Shown: positions 26,988 to 35,255 of the stretch, in pieces
How the letters are laid out: every line of letters starts with the position of its first letter
Numbering within the stretch: the first letter of the stretch is position 1
Source: Achromobacter agilis
GTDB lineage: Bacteria; Pseudomonadota; Gammaproteobacteria; Burkholderiales; Burkholderiaceae_B
Direction: 5' to 3'
DNA length: 64,000 bases
NCBI RefSeq assembly: GCF_900496965.1
Contig: NZ_UFQB01000001.1
Location: forward strand, 248,001 to 312,000
The notes under the pieces: generated by a model
Told to the model about the DNA's origin: nothing
Database searches by the model: none
What the model saw: the letters and a program-made list of their open reading frames with translations, nothing else
Translations under genes and position numbers: made by a program

Positions 26988-27800
26988 ATGGCTTCCCTGC
27001 CCCCGCCCCGCCCCATCGCCCTGATCGCCCCCCGGCTGGATGCCGGCCCCACCGGCCGCGCCGTGCAGGCCTGCGCCGAGCTGCTCGCGCCCGCCGGCTA
27101 CTATCTGGCCGCCGCGCCCTGGCACGGCGCGCCGGGCCTGTCCCTGCTGGGCGAATTGCGCCCTGCGGCGGCGCTCGTCATCGGCCCGCTGGACGATCCC
27201 GGCCTGCGATCCGCCGTGGCCGCGCTGGAAATCCCGGTGATCGAAACCTGGAGCGCCTCCGCCCAGCCGCTGGACGGCGCCCTCGTGATCGACAACGCGG
27301 AAGCGGGCCGTATGGCGGCGCGGCATTTCGCCGCCAAGCGCCACACGCGCATCGCCTGCCTCAGCGCCGACAACCCCTGGGAGCGGGCACGGCGCGAAGG
27401 CTTCATCGCCAGCGCTGCCGCGCTCGGGCTCGAACAGGTGGCGGACATCGTCCAGCCCGAGGTGCAGCAGATGAACGATGGCCGCATGGCCTTCCTGCGC
27501 CTGCTGGCCACCAATACGATCTTCGACGCGGTGTTCTGCACTTCCGACCTGCTGGCGACTGCCGCCGTGTCGGAGGCGCATAACCGCGACCTGCACGTGC
27601 CCGAGGACCTGGCGGTGCTGGGTTTCACGGACGACGGCAGCGCCGCGCAGTGGGCGCAAGGGCTGACCACGCTGGGCGTGGACGCCGCCGCGCTGGGCCG
27701 GCGCGCCGGCCAGTTCCTGCTGGACCGCCTGCAAGGCGAACGCGGCGCCGGCGAGCGCGACACCATCGAGGCCGTCTTCGAGGAACGGCTGAGCACGTAG
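26988..27800 (+). CDS. LacI-type sensor-domain protein lacking the DNA-binding domain
   Basis: A 270-residue protein that aligns with the periplasmic-binding-protein-like effector domain of LacI/GalR regulators. Segments such as ALVIDNAEAGRMAARHFAAK, ACLSADNPWERARREGF, FCTSDLLATAAV and LAVLGFTDD are visible. It starts where the effector domain begins, so the usual 60-residue helix-turn-helix is absent. No signal peptide is present, arguing against a true periplasmic receptor. It is divergent from lipA. The ATG at 26988 was chosen; upstream in-frame sequence has no HTH-like pattern. Ligand and role are unknown. Confidence 0.72.
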   Translation: MASLPPPRPIALIAPRLDAGPTGRAVQACAELLAPAGYYLAAAPWHGAPGLSLLGELRPAAALVIGPLDDPGLRSAVAALEIPVIETWSASAQPLDGALVIDNAEAGRMAARHFAAKRHTRIACLSADNPWERARREGFIASAAALGLEQVADIVQPEVQQMNDGRMAFLRLLATNTIFDAVFCTSDLLATAAVSEAHNRDLHVPEDLAVLGFTDDGSAAQWAQGLTTLGVDAAALGRRAGQFLLDRLQGERGAGERDTIEAVFEERLST

Positions 27801-27819
27801 GACGGGGCCCTCCCGCGCT

Positions 27820-28557
27820 TCATCCCTCCTGCGGGATGTCCTCGTACAGCGCGGGAAAACCGCTGGCCTGAAGCATCGCGTTGGCTTCGCGCAGGAAGGC
27901 GGGCGTGGCCGTCTCGGGTACGCGCACCAGCCACTGAACGGCGTCTTCCTTGCGGCCGCGCAACAGCAGCAGGCGGCCCAGGTGGAACATGCCGCGGAAG
28001 TCCCCGCCGTCGGCGCAGCGCTGGTAGCAGTCGAAGGCGCGCTCCATGTCTTGCGCGACCACGTCGCCCGCTTCGTAATAGCGGCCGACTACGCCGATGG
28101 ATTTCACGTGCCCGGCCTGCGCCGCCTGCTGGTACAGGGCCAGCGCCGCCGCGGCGTTCTGCGCCACGCCGCCCCGGCCGCTGCGCAGCATGTGGGCATA
28201 GTTGTACATGCCCCAGTCCAGCCCCCGGTCCGCGGCCAGCCGGAACCAATAGGCCGCGACCGTATCGTCCGGCGCCACGCCCCAGCCGTTTTCGTAGCAG
28301 CGGCCCACCATGTTGATGGCCATGGCGTGGTCGGCGTTGGCGGCGCGCTTGAACCACGCCAGCCCTTCCGCCTGGTCGCGTTCGACCCCGGCGCCATCGA
28401 GCAGCATCTGCCCATGGATGGCCTGGGCCTCGACCAGCCCCAGTTCGGCGGCCGCCCGGATCCAGGCGGCGTAGTCCTCGAGCGGCCCCCCTTCGCGCAG
28501 GCGGGCCAGCTGTTCGGGCGTGGTAGCGGCGATGTCGGCCGCGCTGTAGGTCTTCAT
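27820..28557 (-). CDS. Sel1-like tetratricopeptide repeat protein
   Basis: A 245-residue protein with about four to five Sel1-type helical repeats between residues 40 and 210 (for example [30 protein letters not shown] is a full unit at about 82-111). Such repeats usually mediate protein-protein contacts. No signal peptide is seen, so it is probably cytoplasmic. The ATG at 28557 overlaps the lipB stop as ATGA, so it is co-translated with lipB. A specific partner is unknown. Confidence 0.82.
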   Translation of the reverse strand: MKTYSAADIAATTPEQLARLREGGPLEDYAAWIRAAAELGLVEAQAIHGQMLLDGAGVERDQAEGLAWFKRAANADHAMAINMVGRCYENGWGVAPDDTVAAYWFRLAADRGLDWGMYNYAHMLRSGRGGVAQNAAAALALYQQAAQAGHVKSIGVVGRYYEAGDVVAQDMERAFDCYQRCADGGDFRGMFHLGRLLLLRGRKEDAVQWLVRVPETATPAFLREANAMLQASGFPALYEDIPQEG

Positions 28558-29192
28558 GCCTTGTCCCTTGCGCGGCCCCAGGCCTGCGCCAGATTGCGCG
28601 CCAGCGCGTCGCCCGCCTCGGTGGGCGCGCACCGCGCGCCGCAGCTGGCCATGTCGACGGTGCGCAGACCCTGGTAGCCGCAAGGATTGATGCCAAGGAA
28701 AGGCGCCAGGTCCATCGACACGTTCAGCGACACGCCGTGGTAGGCCCTGCCGTTGCGGATCTTGATGCCCAGCGCAGCGATCTTGGCCAGTTCGCCCCCT
28801 TCGGGGTCCGGCACGTATACACCCGGCGCGCCGGGCTTGCGGCAGGCATGCGCCACGCCCAGCTGGGCCAGCGTGTCGATAACCGCGCCCTCCAGCAGGG
28901 TCACGTACTCTTTCACGTACATGTCCGCGCGGCGCAGGTCGAACAGCGCGTACGCCATGACCTGGCCGGGGCCATGGTAGGTCACCTGCCCGCCCCGGTC
29001 GCAACGGACGACGGGAATATTGCCGGGGTTGAGCACATGCTGCGGCAGGCCGGCCTGGCCCAGCGTGTAGACCGGCGCGTGTTCGCAGAGCCAGATCTCA
29101 TCGGGCGTGTCCGCGCCGCGCAGGTTGGTGTATGCCTGCATGTCCTGCCAGACCGACAGGTAATCGGCCGGCCGTGCGAGCCACTTGATCAC
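28554..29192 (-). CDS. lipB: Octanoyl-[ACP]:protein octanoyltransferase
   Basis: Transfers octanoate from ACP to lipoyl domains, the step before LipA. The 212-residue protein has the [11 protein letters not shown] substrate loop, the lysine in [17 protein letters not shown] and the catalytic cysteine in GINPCGYQG. It lies 12 bases after the ybeD-like gene. Length and motifs are normal. Confidence 0.96.
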   Translation of the reverse strand: MIKWLARPADYLSVWQDMQAYTNLRGADTPDEIWLCEHAPVYTLGQAGLPQHVLNPGNIPVVRCDRGGQVTYHGPGQVMAYALFDLRRADMYVKEYVTLLEGAVIDTLAQLGVAHACRKPGAPGVYVPDPEGGELAKIAALGIKIRNGRAYHGVSLNVSMDLAPFLGINPCGYQGLRTVDMASCGARCAPTEAGDALARNLAQAWGRARDKA

Positions 29193-29204
29193 GACAAACC
29201 CGCG

Positions 29205-29477
29205 CTAGAGAACGATGGACACCATCGGGTGGCCGTGCAAGGCCCGGTAGAGCGCGTCCAGCTGTTCGCGCGACGTCGCGCGCACGGTGAAGGTCAGGCC
29301 CATGTAGTTGCCGCCCTTGCTGGGCCGCATTTCTACCGTGGCGGCATCGAACCCGGGATCGAACTGCAGGACGACTTCGGTCAGTGTCTGCGCGAATTCG
29401 GGATGCTGCTTGCCCATGACCTTGATGGGAAAGTCGCTGGGATATTCGATGAGGGAGTCTTCGGGCGGGATATGCAT
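29205..29477 (-). CDS. ybeD: DUF493 family protein (YbeD-like)
   Basis: A 90-residue cytoplasmic protein with an ACT-like ferredoxin fold typical of YbeD. The recognisable parts are IEYPSDFPIKVMGKQHPEF at the start and GNYMGLTFTVRATSREQLDALYRAL. The family sits between dacC and lipB in many Proteobacteria, as here, and its function is not settled. I start it at the ATG at 29477 because the upstream part of the frame is not conserved-looking. Confidence 0.88.
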   Translation of the reverse strand: MHIPPEDSLIEYPSDFPIKVMGKQHPEFAQTLTEVVLQFDPGFDAATVEMRPSKGGNYMGLTFTVRATSREQLDALYRALHGHPMVSIVL

Positions 29478-29640
29478 GATGTGCCTAAAAGTAATGCCCC
29501 CTACGGTGCGCTCACGATATGCGCTTCCTGCCATCCCCAAGGGGGTCTTCTGCCTTGGCGCGAACCGCCCCACCGCATGGGGAATGCACTGATATGGGGG
29601 CAGGCGGCGCGCTGGCAAGTGGCGGCCGCCCGTGCCAAGC

Positions 29641-30507
29641 CTACAGTGCGGCGATGCGGGCATCATAACCCGCTCGCAATTGCTCAAAAACGGGGCCAGG
29701 CTTGCCCGAACCCACCGGCTTGCCGTCCAGCGAAACGATGGCCAGCACTTCCTTGGTGGCCGAGGACAGCATCAGTTCGTCCGCCTGCTCCACCTCTTGC
29801 TGCGAGATGCGGCGCGACTCGAACGGGATGCCCGCCTCCGCGGCCAACTCGCCCATCAGGCCGTAGCGGATGCCTTCCAGGATCAGGTTGTTCTTGGGCG
29901 GCGCCAGCAACTTGCCGTCGGAAACCACCCAGATATTGGTGGACGAGCCTTCGGTCAGGTAGCCGTCGCGGAACTGGACGACCTCATCCACCTGCGCGTC
30001 GACCGCCTGTTGCTTGGCCAGCACGTTGCCCAGCAAGGATACCGACTTGATCTCGCAGTGCAGCCAGCGCTCGTCGGGGATGCTGATGGCGGCCAGGCCC
30101 TTGGCGCGCTGCCCGGCCGTCGGCGGCGACCAGGCCGAGACCATGCCGAAGACGGTCGGCGCAACCGGAACGGACGGGAACTGGTGATCCCGCTTGGCCA
30201 CGCCGCGCGTCACTTGCAGGTAGACGATGCCGGTTTCCATGTCGGTGCGCGCCAGCAATTGCTGGATCAGGTCGATCCAGCCCGCGCGGTCGAAGGGCTG
30301 GGCAATCCGCAAGGCAGCCAGGCTGCGGTCGAGGCGGTTGAGGTGCTCGGCCATGCGGAACGCGTTACCTTGGTATACGGGAACGACTTCGTAGATACCG
30401 TCCCCGAAAATAAAGCCACGGTCGAGGACAGAGATCTTGGCCTCGTCCAAACGCAGGAACTCACCGTTGAGATACACCTGGCTTTCGCCCGGCACGCCCG
30501 GAATCAT
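29641..30507 (-). CDS. dat: D-amino acid aminotransferase (class IV)
   Basis: A 288-residue PLP enzyme of the branched-chain/D-alanine transaminase fold. RGFIFGDGIYEVV near residue 31, the PLP-contact region of EIKSVSLLGNVLAKQQA with its lysine, and EGSSTNIWVV are class IV motifs. It probably makes D-amino acids such as D-alanine or D-glutamate from keto acids. It is downstream of dacC and upstream of ybeD-lipB, a common arrangement. Substrate specificity against branched-chain enzymes is inferred from context. Confidence 0.87.
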   Translation of the reverse strand: MIPGVPGESQVYLNGEFLRLDEAKISVLDRGFIFGDGIYEVVPVYQGNAFRMAEHLNRLDRSLAALRIAQPFDRAGWIDLIQQLLARTDMETGIVYLQVTRGVAKRDHQFPSVPVAPTVFGMVSAWSPPTAGQRAKGLAAISIPDERWLHCEIKSVSLLGNVLAKQQAVDAQVDEVVQFRDGYLTEGSSTNIWVVSDGKLLAPPKNNLILEGIRYGLMGELAAEAGIPFESRRISQQEVEQADELMLSSATKEVLAIVSLDGKPVGSGKPGPVFEQLRAGYDARIAAL

Positions 30508-30565
30508 GACGCACTCCTGAGAATGAAAGGATAGGGACGCACCGGCAGGTCCGCCCCGGGAATGA

Positions 30566-30598
30566 AATACGGGCGTTTCATGATGAAACGCCCGTATT
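30566..30598. repeat. Perfect 15-base hairpin between dacC and dat
   Basis: Arms AATACGGGCGTTTCA and TGAAACGCCCGTATT are separated by TGA. The structure is stable but has no T-run on the minus strand, where both neighbours are read. It may be a processing or attenuation site rather than a classical terminator. Confidence 0.6.
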
Positions 30599-30650
30599 GG
30601 GCCTATTCCCTTCAGGGGAACAGGCCTTCTAGCTTACACCTGTGGCGCGC

Positions 30651-31913
30651 TTATTCGAACCAGCGTTTGACGGTATCGACCATGCGGCCGAAGAAGCCGG
30701 CGCGCTCGACGGCATCCTGCACCACCAGCGGTTCGGTGCGCAGTACCTTGCCGTCCAGCGTGAACTGCAGCGTGCCGACCTGCTGGCCCTTGGCCAGCGG
30801 AGCGATCAGCGGATCCGTGCGCTGCGCCACCGGCTTGAGATCGCCAGCCTTGCCGCGCGGCACCGCGATCGACACGGGGTTGGGCGGGCCCAGCTTGACG
30901 TTTTCGGCCGTGCCTTCCCAGACGCGCGCATCGATGCCGGGCTGGCTCTTGTCGAACAGCTTCACGGTATCGAAGTTCTGGAAGCTCCAGTTCAGCAGCT
31001 TCAGGCTTTCCTCGGCGCGCGTGGCCTCGCTGTCCGTGCCGACCACGACCACGAGGATGCGGCGGTCGCCGCGCACGGCCGTCGACACCAGGCAGTAGCC
31101 CGCCGAATCCGTATGGCCGGTCTTCATGCCGTCCACCGAGGGATCGGCCCACAGCAGGCGGTTGCGGTTGGGCTGGGTAATCTTGTTGTAGGTGAAGCTC
31201 TTCTGCTTGTAGTAGTGGAAGAAGTCCGGATGATCGGTGATCAGGCGCGACGACAGGACGGCCAGGTCGCGCGTGGAGGTCATGTGCTGCGGATCGGGCA
31301 GGCCGGTGGCGTTCATGAAGTGCGTGTTGCGCATGCCCAGGCGTTCGGCCTCCTGGTTCATGAGCGAGGCGAACGCGCTTTCGCTGCCGCCGACCGCTTC
31401 GGCCAGGGCCACGGACGCGTCGTTGCCGGACTGCACGATCATGCCCTGGTTCAGCTCATCCACCGTGACCGGCTTGCGCGGCTCGATGAACATGCGCGAA
31501 CCGCCCGTGCGCCAGGCGTGTTCGGAGACCGGAACGGTCTGCTCCAGCGTCAGGCGCTTTTCCTCGAGCGCGTTGAACACGACGTACGCCGTCATGATCT
31601 TGGTCAGCGAGGCCGGCTCCACCTTCATGTCCGGATTGGAGGCCGCCAGGGTCTGGCCGCTGTTCACGTCCATCACGATCCAGGCCTTGGCCGCGATCGT
31701 GGGCGCCGGCACGGCCGACACATCCCCCACCGGAACCACGCCCGAAGCCGACGGCGCAGCGGCGGCCGGGGCGGCCGGCGCGGCGGCTGGGGCCTGCTGT
31801 TGCTGCGCCCAGGCCGGCATCGAGGCCGCGAGCATTGCCGACAGCACCGCGCCGGTAAGCAGGCGGCGGGTAAAGACGACGGGGGAGTGAGCGGAGTAAG
31901 GCAAATTCTTCAT
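30651..31913 (-). CDS. dacC: D-alanyl-D-alanine carboxypeptidase (PBP5/6 family)
   Basis: A 420-residue penicillin-binding protein that trims the terminal D-Ala of peptidoglycan stem peptides. A signal peptide ends around AWAQQQ. The three active-site motifs are present: SLTK (SXXK), SGND (SXN) and KTGHTDSAGY (KTG). A PBP5 C-terminal domain and an amphipathic C-terminal tail (FFGRMVDTVKRWF) follow for membrane anchoring. The ATG at 31913 replaces an upstream TTG. It is the first gene of the dacC-dat-ybeD-lipB run. Confidence 0.93.
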   Translation of the reverse strand: MKNLPYSAHSPVVFTRRLLTGAVLSAMLAASMPAWAQQQQAPAAAPAAPAAAAPSASGVVPVGDVSAVPAPTIAAKAWIVMDVNSGQTLAASNPDMKVEPASLTKIMTAYVVFNALEEKRLTLEQTVPVSEHAWRTGGSRMFIEPRKPVTVDELNQGMIVQSGNDASVALAEAVGGSESAFASLMNQEAERLGMRNTHFMNATGLPDPQHMTSTRDLAVLSSRLITDHPDFFHYYKQKSFTYNKITQPNRNRLLWADPSVDGMKTGHTDSAGYCLVSTAVRGDRRILVVVVGTDSEATRAEESLKLLNWSFQNFDTVKLFDKSQPGIDARVWEGTAENVKLGPPNPVSIAVPRGKAGDLKPVAQRTDPLIAPLAKGQQVGTLQFTLDGKVLRTEPLVVQDAVERAGFFGRMVDTVKRWFE

Positions 31914-32068
31914 CGGCAACGTGGGTCCAGGAATGACGCCCGCCGGCGCGGGTCAAGTGGCTGACAATTATAGGCAGTCGATAGGACCCCTTCTGCCCGG
32001 ACAGGGTTCCCGCCGCCGCGAAAACATGCAACGTGATGCAACCTGATGCGCGGCAGGGCCTGTGGAAA

Positions 32069-32180
32069 GGGTGTCGGACACCCAACGGCCCCATCGCCGG
32101 CGCCGACAACGGAAAAGTGTCTGACACCCCTACGAAACGCCCTATGCCCGACGCCAACGCGCCTCGGGTGTCTGACATCC
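32069..32180. repeat. Three copies of the GTGTCTGACAC extragenic repeat
   Basis: Variants occur at 32069-32083 (GGGTGTCGGACACCC), 32116-32130 (AGTGTCTGACACCCC) and 32166-32180 (GGGTGTCTGACATCC). All lie in the gap between dacC and the hydrolase gene and share the core of the inverted repeat at 19126-19189. They are intergenic in every case. Confidence 0.7.
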
Positions 32181-32186
32181 ACAGCC

Positions 32187-32840
32187 TCAATCCAGCGCAA
32201 CCTTCAGCTGTGCCTGCACCAACTGGCGCAGCACGAGCAGCTTGCCGTGGAAAAAGTGCGACGCGCCGGGCACCACGACCACCGGGATGGAGCGCGGGCG
32301 CGCCCAATCCATGGCCTCGGACAGCGGCACGACTTCGTCCTCTTCGCCATGCACCATCAGCGTGTCGCCAGGCACCTGCACCTCGTGCGACTGGAAGCGG
32401 TTCACCGCGGGGCCCATCAGCATCAGGGCGGACGGCAGCACGGCATCGCCCTGCTCGGCCAGCGCGGCATAGGTCTGCGCGGCGACTGCGGTACCGAAGG
32501 AAAAACCGGCCAGCACCCACGGCGCCTGGGCCAGTTCGGGATGCAGTTCACGCATCTGCGCCACGACGGCCAGCATGTCCTGGGTTTCGCCCACCGATTT
32601 ATCGAACGCGCCTTCAGACAGGCCGACGCCGCGGAAATTCGGACGCACCGCCACCAGGCCTTGCTGCACGCAGGCCCGCGACAGGGTCGTGACCACCTTG
32701 TTCTCGCGCGCGCCGCCCTGCAGCGGATGCGGATGCAACACCAGCGCCCAGCCTCGCGGCGTGCCGGCGGGCCAATCAACGGCGCAATCGATGCGGCCGG
32801 CGGCGCCGTTGAAAGCGTGGGTTTCAGTGCGTGCGGACAT
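32187..32840 (-). CDS. Alpha/beta-hydrolase family protein
   Basis: A 217-residue cytoplasmic hydrolase of the dienelactone-hydrolase-like kind. The nucleophile elbow is GFSFGTAVAA (GXSXG), the N-terminal VLHPHPLQGG strand is typical of this subgroup, and HGEEDEVVPL plus GASHFFHGKL supply the acid and histidine. The substrate is unknown. It is the last gene downstream of the lipid transport operon, 33 bases after the auxiliary lipoprotein on the opposite order of reading. Confidence 0.85.
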   Translation of the reverse strand: MSARTETHAFNGAAGRIDCAVDWPAGTPRGWALVLHPHPLQGGARENKVVTTLSRACVQQGLVAVRPNFRGVGLSEGAFDKSVGETQDMLAVVAQMRELHPELAQAPWVLAGFSFGTAVAAQTYAALAEQGDAVLPSALMLMGPAVNRFQSHEVQVPGDTLMVHGEEDEVVPLSEAMDWARPRSIPVVVVPGASHFFHGKLLVLRQLVQAQLKVALD

Positions 32841-32873
32841 GGCGGAACTCAGGAAGCGGAAAAAAAGACGATG

Positions 32874-33476
32874 TTAACCGCCCGTCCTGGGCGAGGGTTT
32901 CAAGGTGGCGGCCAGCCACTCGGCCAACTGGTCCGCGGCGGCGTCGCTGGCCTGGCGCAAGGCGGCAACGCCTCCCGCGGCGTCCTGCGTCGGCGCGGGG
33001 GCCTGTACGGCGATGCGCTTCTGGCCCAGCACGCTGCGGCCTTCTACCAGCACCGCCTGCATCAGGATCCGCCCTTCGCTGGACTGGCCGTCGGCGGCGA
33101 ACACCTGCTCGAACTGCGACAGGAATACCTGCAGCTGCGGCGTCTGGAGGCTCACGCGCTCATTCAGCACCGGCCCCTGACGCGACAGGCGGTCGGCGAT
33201 GCGCTGACGCACGAGCTCCGTCGGTGCAGAGGCCCAGCGGTAGGTCGCGTAAGCCTTGGGCGCGGCGCTATCGCCCACCCGCCAGATCACGCTGGTGTCG
33301 GACAGGCTGGGCACGGCCTGAAAGACCATGGCGATAGGCTCGCGCGCCGGCAGCACCGGCACGGGAGCGGCGTCCAGGCCCAGGTCGAACACCATGGGCG
33401 GGGCGGGCACGCGGCCGATGCCGCAGCCCGCCAGGGCCAGGGTCAGGAGGAGAACGGCGCTACGCATCTTCGTCAT
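32874..33476 (-). CDS. ABC-type transport auxiliary lipoprotein (PqiC-like)
   Basis: A 200-residue lipoprotein with the lipobox LALAGC at about residues 13-18. The body matches the ABC_trans_aux family that accompanies MCE proteins, for example WRVGDSAAPKAYATYRWASAP and LLVEGRSVLGQKRI-like strands. It probably sits in the outer membrane and works with the MlaD-like MCE protein encoded five bases upstream. It appears in place of MlaA/MlaC, which are not visible in the window. Confidence 0.83.
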   Translation of the reverse strand: MTKMRSAVLLLTLALAGCGIGRVPAPPMVFDLGLDAAPVPVLPAREPIAMVFQAVPSLSDTSVIWRVGDSAAPKAYATYRWASAPTELVRQRIADRLSRQGPVLNERVSLQTPQLQVFLSQFEQVFAADGQSSEGRILMQAVLVEGRSVLGQKRIAVQAPAPTQDAAGGVAALRQASDAAADQLAEWLAATLKPSPRTGG

Positions 33477-33481
33477 TGGGG

Positions 33482-34429
33482 CTATCTCCCGAATCCGGCA
33501 AAGCCGGCCTCGCCGGGTCCGGGCTCGCGCGGAGCCGGGCCGAACAGGAAGGATTGCGGCGTGTTGTCCACACGGCGCAGAGTAACGGCCGCGCCTCGCG
33601 CGGCCTCGCTGACGTTGGAGGCCATGCCGGTGATCGCCGGCAAGGTCTCGCCGTCCAGCCGCGAAGCGGCCAGGGCGATATCGTTGAGGCTGCTGGTCGC
33701 GGCGGACAAGGCGCCGCCAGGGGCCGTCAGCCGCGCCAGCGACTGCCGGGCCTGCAGCGCCAGGTCGCCCACTTCGCGCGCGGCACGGTCCGCCTGGCGC
33801 GACGTATTGCCCAGCGAATCCATCAGCGGCCCCAGCTTGGCCATCGTCGGCGCAAGATTTCGGCTGGCCTCTTTCAGGGATTGCGTGAGGTCGGTGGCGT
33901 TTTGCAGGCTGGCGGTCAGTGCCTGCACGTTCTGCTCGCTCAGGACGCGGCGCAGTTGCTCGGTGACCTCTTCCACGTTCGAGATGAGCTTGCCGCCGCG
34001 CTGCTCGATACGGTCGAGAAAGCCGGGGCGCAGCGGAATGGCGGCCGGATGCGCCGCCGACGACGCCAGGCGCGTCATCGAGGTGCCGTCGTCGCGCAGT
34101 TCCACGTTGGACATGCCGGTCACGCCCTGCACGCCCAGTTCGGCCCAGGTCGATTCGGTGATCGGCGTGTTCGGCGCAACGCCGATGCGGATGCGCACCT
34201 GCCCCGGCTTGTTCGGGTTCAGCGCCAGCGACTGCACCTTGCCGACAGGCACGCCCTGATAGCGTACGGTCGACTGCGGGTTCAGGCCGCTGACGGCGGT
34301 GGCGGAGATGATTTCGTATGGCAGCAGCTGGGTCCGGTCCCGGCCGATCCAGACGGCCGCCAAGGCAGCGGCGGCCAGCAAGACCAGCGTGAAGATACCG
34401 GCCATGAGCGCATGACTACGGTTTTCCAT
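33482..34429 (-). CDS. MCE-family lipid transport protein (MlaD-like)
   Basis: A 315-residue protein with an N-terminal membrane anchor (FTLVLLAAAALAAVWIG) and one MCE domain (about residues 38-115, with VSGLNPQSTVRYQGVPVGKV). A long helical C-terminal part predicted to form a needle or tunnel follows. It collects or passes lipids in the periplasm for the MlaE-MlaF type transporter. The start overlaps the ATPase gene by 14 bases. Confidence 0.9.
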   Translation of the reverse strand: MENRSHALMAGIFTLVLLAAAALAAVWIGRDRTQLLPYEIISATAVSGLNPQSTVRYQGVPVGKVQSLALNPNKPGQVRIRIGVAPNTPITESTWAELGVQGVTGMSNVELRDDGTSMTRLASSAAHPAAIPLRPGFLDRIEQRGGKLISNVEEVTEQLRRVLSEQNVQALTASLQNATDLTQSLKEASRNLAPTMAKLGPLMDSLGNTSRQADRAAREVGDLALQARQSLARLTAPGGALSAATSSLNDIALAASRLDGETLPAITGMASNVSEAARGAAVTLRRVDNTPQSFLFGPAPREPGPGEAGFAGFGR

Positions 34430-35255
34430 GATGCACTCCCTTCGGCGCCAGATCCCCCAGGGCGCGCAGGCCGCGCTCGCCCAGGAAGAACGTGTGAATG
34501 AACGGGTGATCGACCTTCAGTACTTCCGGCACCGTGTCGCACACGATCACCCGCTTGTCGGCAAGCACGGCGACACGCGTGGCCAGGGCCAGGAGCGTAT
34601 CCAGATCGTGCGTCACCATGACCACGGTAAAGCCCAACTGCCGGTGCAGGCTGCGCACCAGGTCCACGAACTCGTCGGACCGCAGGGGATCCAGGCCCGC
34701 CGTGGGTTCGTCCAGGAACAGCAGCTCCGGATCCAGGGACAGCGCGCGCGCCAGCGCCACGCGCTTGACCATGCCGCCGGACAGGTCCGACGGCCGCTTG
34801 TCCGCGTCGCGCTCGGACAGGCCCACCATGGCCAGCCGGCACATGACGACGTCGCGCACCAGGTCTTCCGGCACCGTGCGCAATTCCCGCAACGGCAACG
34901 CCACATTGTCGAACACCGACAACGCGGAGAACAGCGCCCCCGCCTGGAACAGCATGCCCCAGCGGTAGGACAGGCGCCGGCGCTCGGCCGGACTCAGTTC
35001 GAACAGCGAATGGCCCAGCACCTTCACCGTGCCCGCCGCCGGCTGGTCCAGCCCGATGATCTGCCGCAGCAGCACCGTCTTGCCCGTGCCCGACCCGCCC
35101 ACCAGCACCAGGATCTCGCCCGGGAAGACCGTCAGGTCGAGGTTGTCGTGCACGACATGGTCGCCGAACGCGGTCCGCAGGCCGCGCACGGTGATGACGG
35201 GTTCGACGGTAACGCCGTCTTCCGCGAACAGGCGGTGCTGGGTGGCGCTGTTCAT
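34416..35255 (-). CDS. Lipid ABC transporter ATPase (MlaF-like)
   Basis: A 279-residue ABC ATPase. Walker A is GGSGTGKTV, the signature is LSGGMVKRVA, and Walker B is LLFLDEPTAGLDP, in the form typical of MCE-associated transporters. It powers phospholipid movement with the MlaE-like permease. The ATG at 35255 overlaps the permease stop by one base. Confidence 0.92.
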   Translation of the reverse strand: MNSATQHRLFAEDGVTVEPVITVRGLRTAFGDHVVHDNLDLTVFPGEILVLVGGSGTGKTVLLRQIIGLDQPAAGTVKVLGHSLFELSPAERRRLSYRWGMLFQAGALFSALSVFDNVALPLRELRTVPEDLVRDVVMCRLAMVGLSERDADKRPSDLSGGMVKRVALARALSLDPELLFLDEPTAGLDPLRSDEFVDLVRSLHRQLGFTVVMVTHDLDTLLALATRVAVLADKRVIVCDTVPEVLKVDHPFIHTFFLGERGLRALGDLAPKGVHHGKP

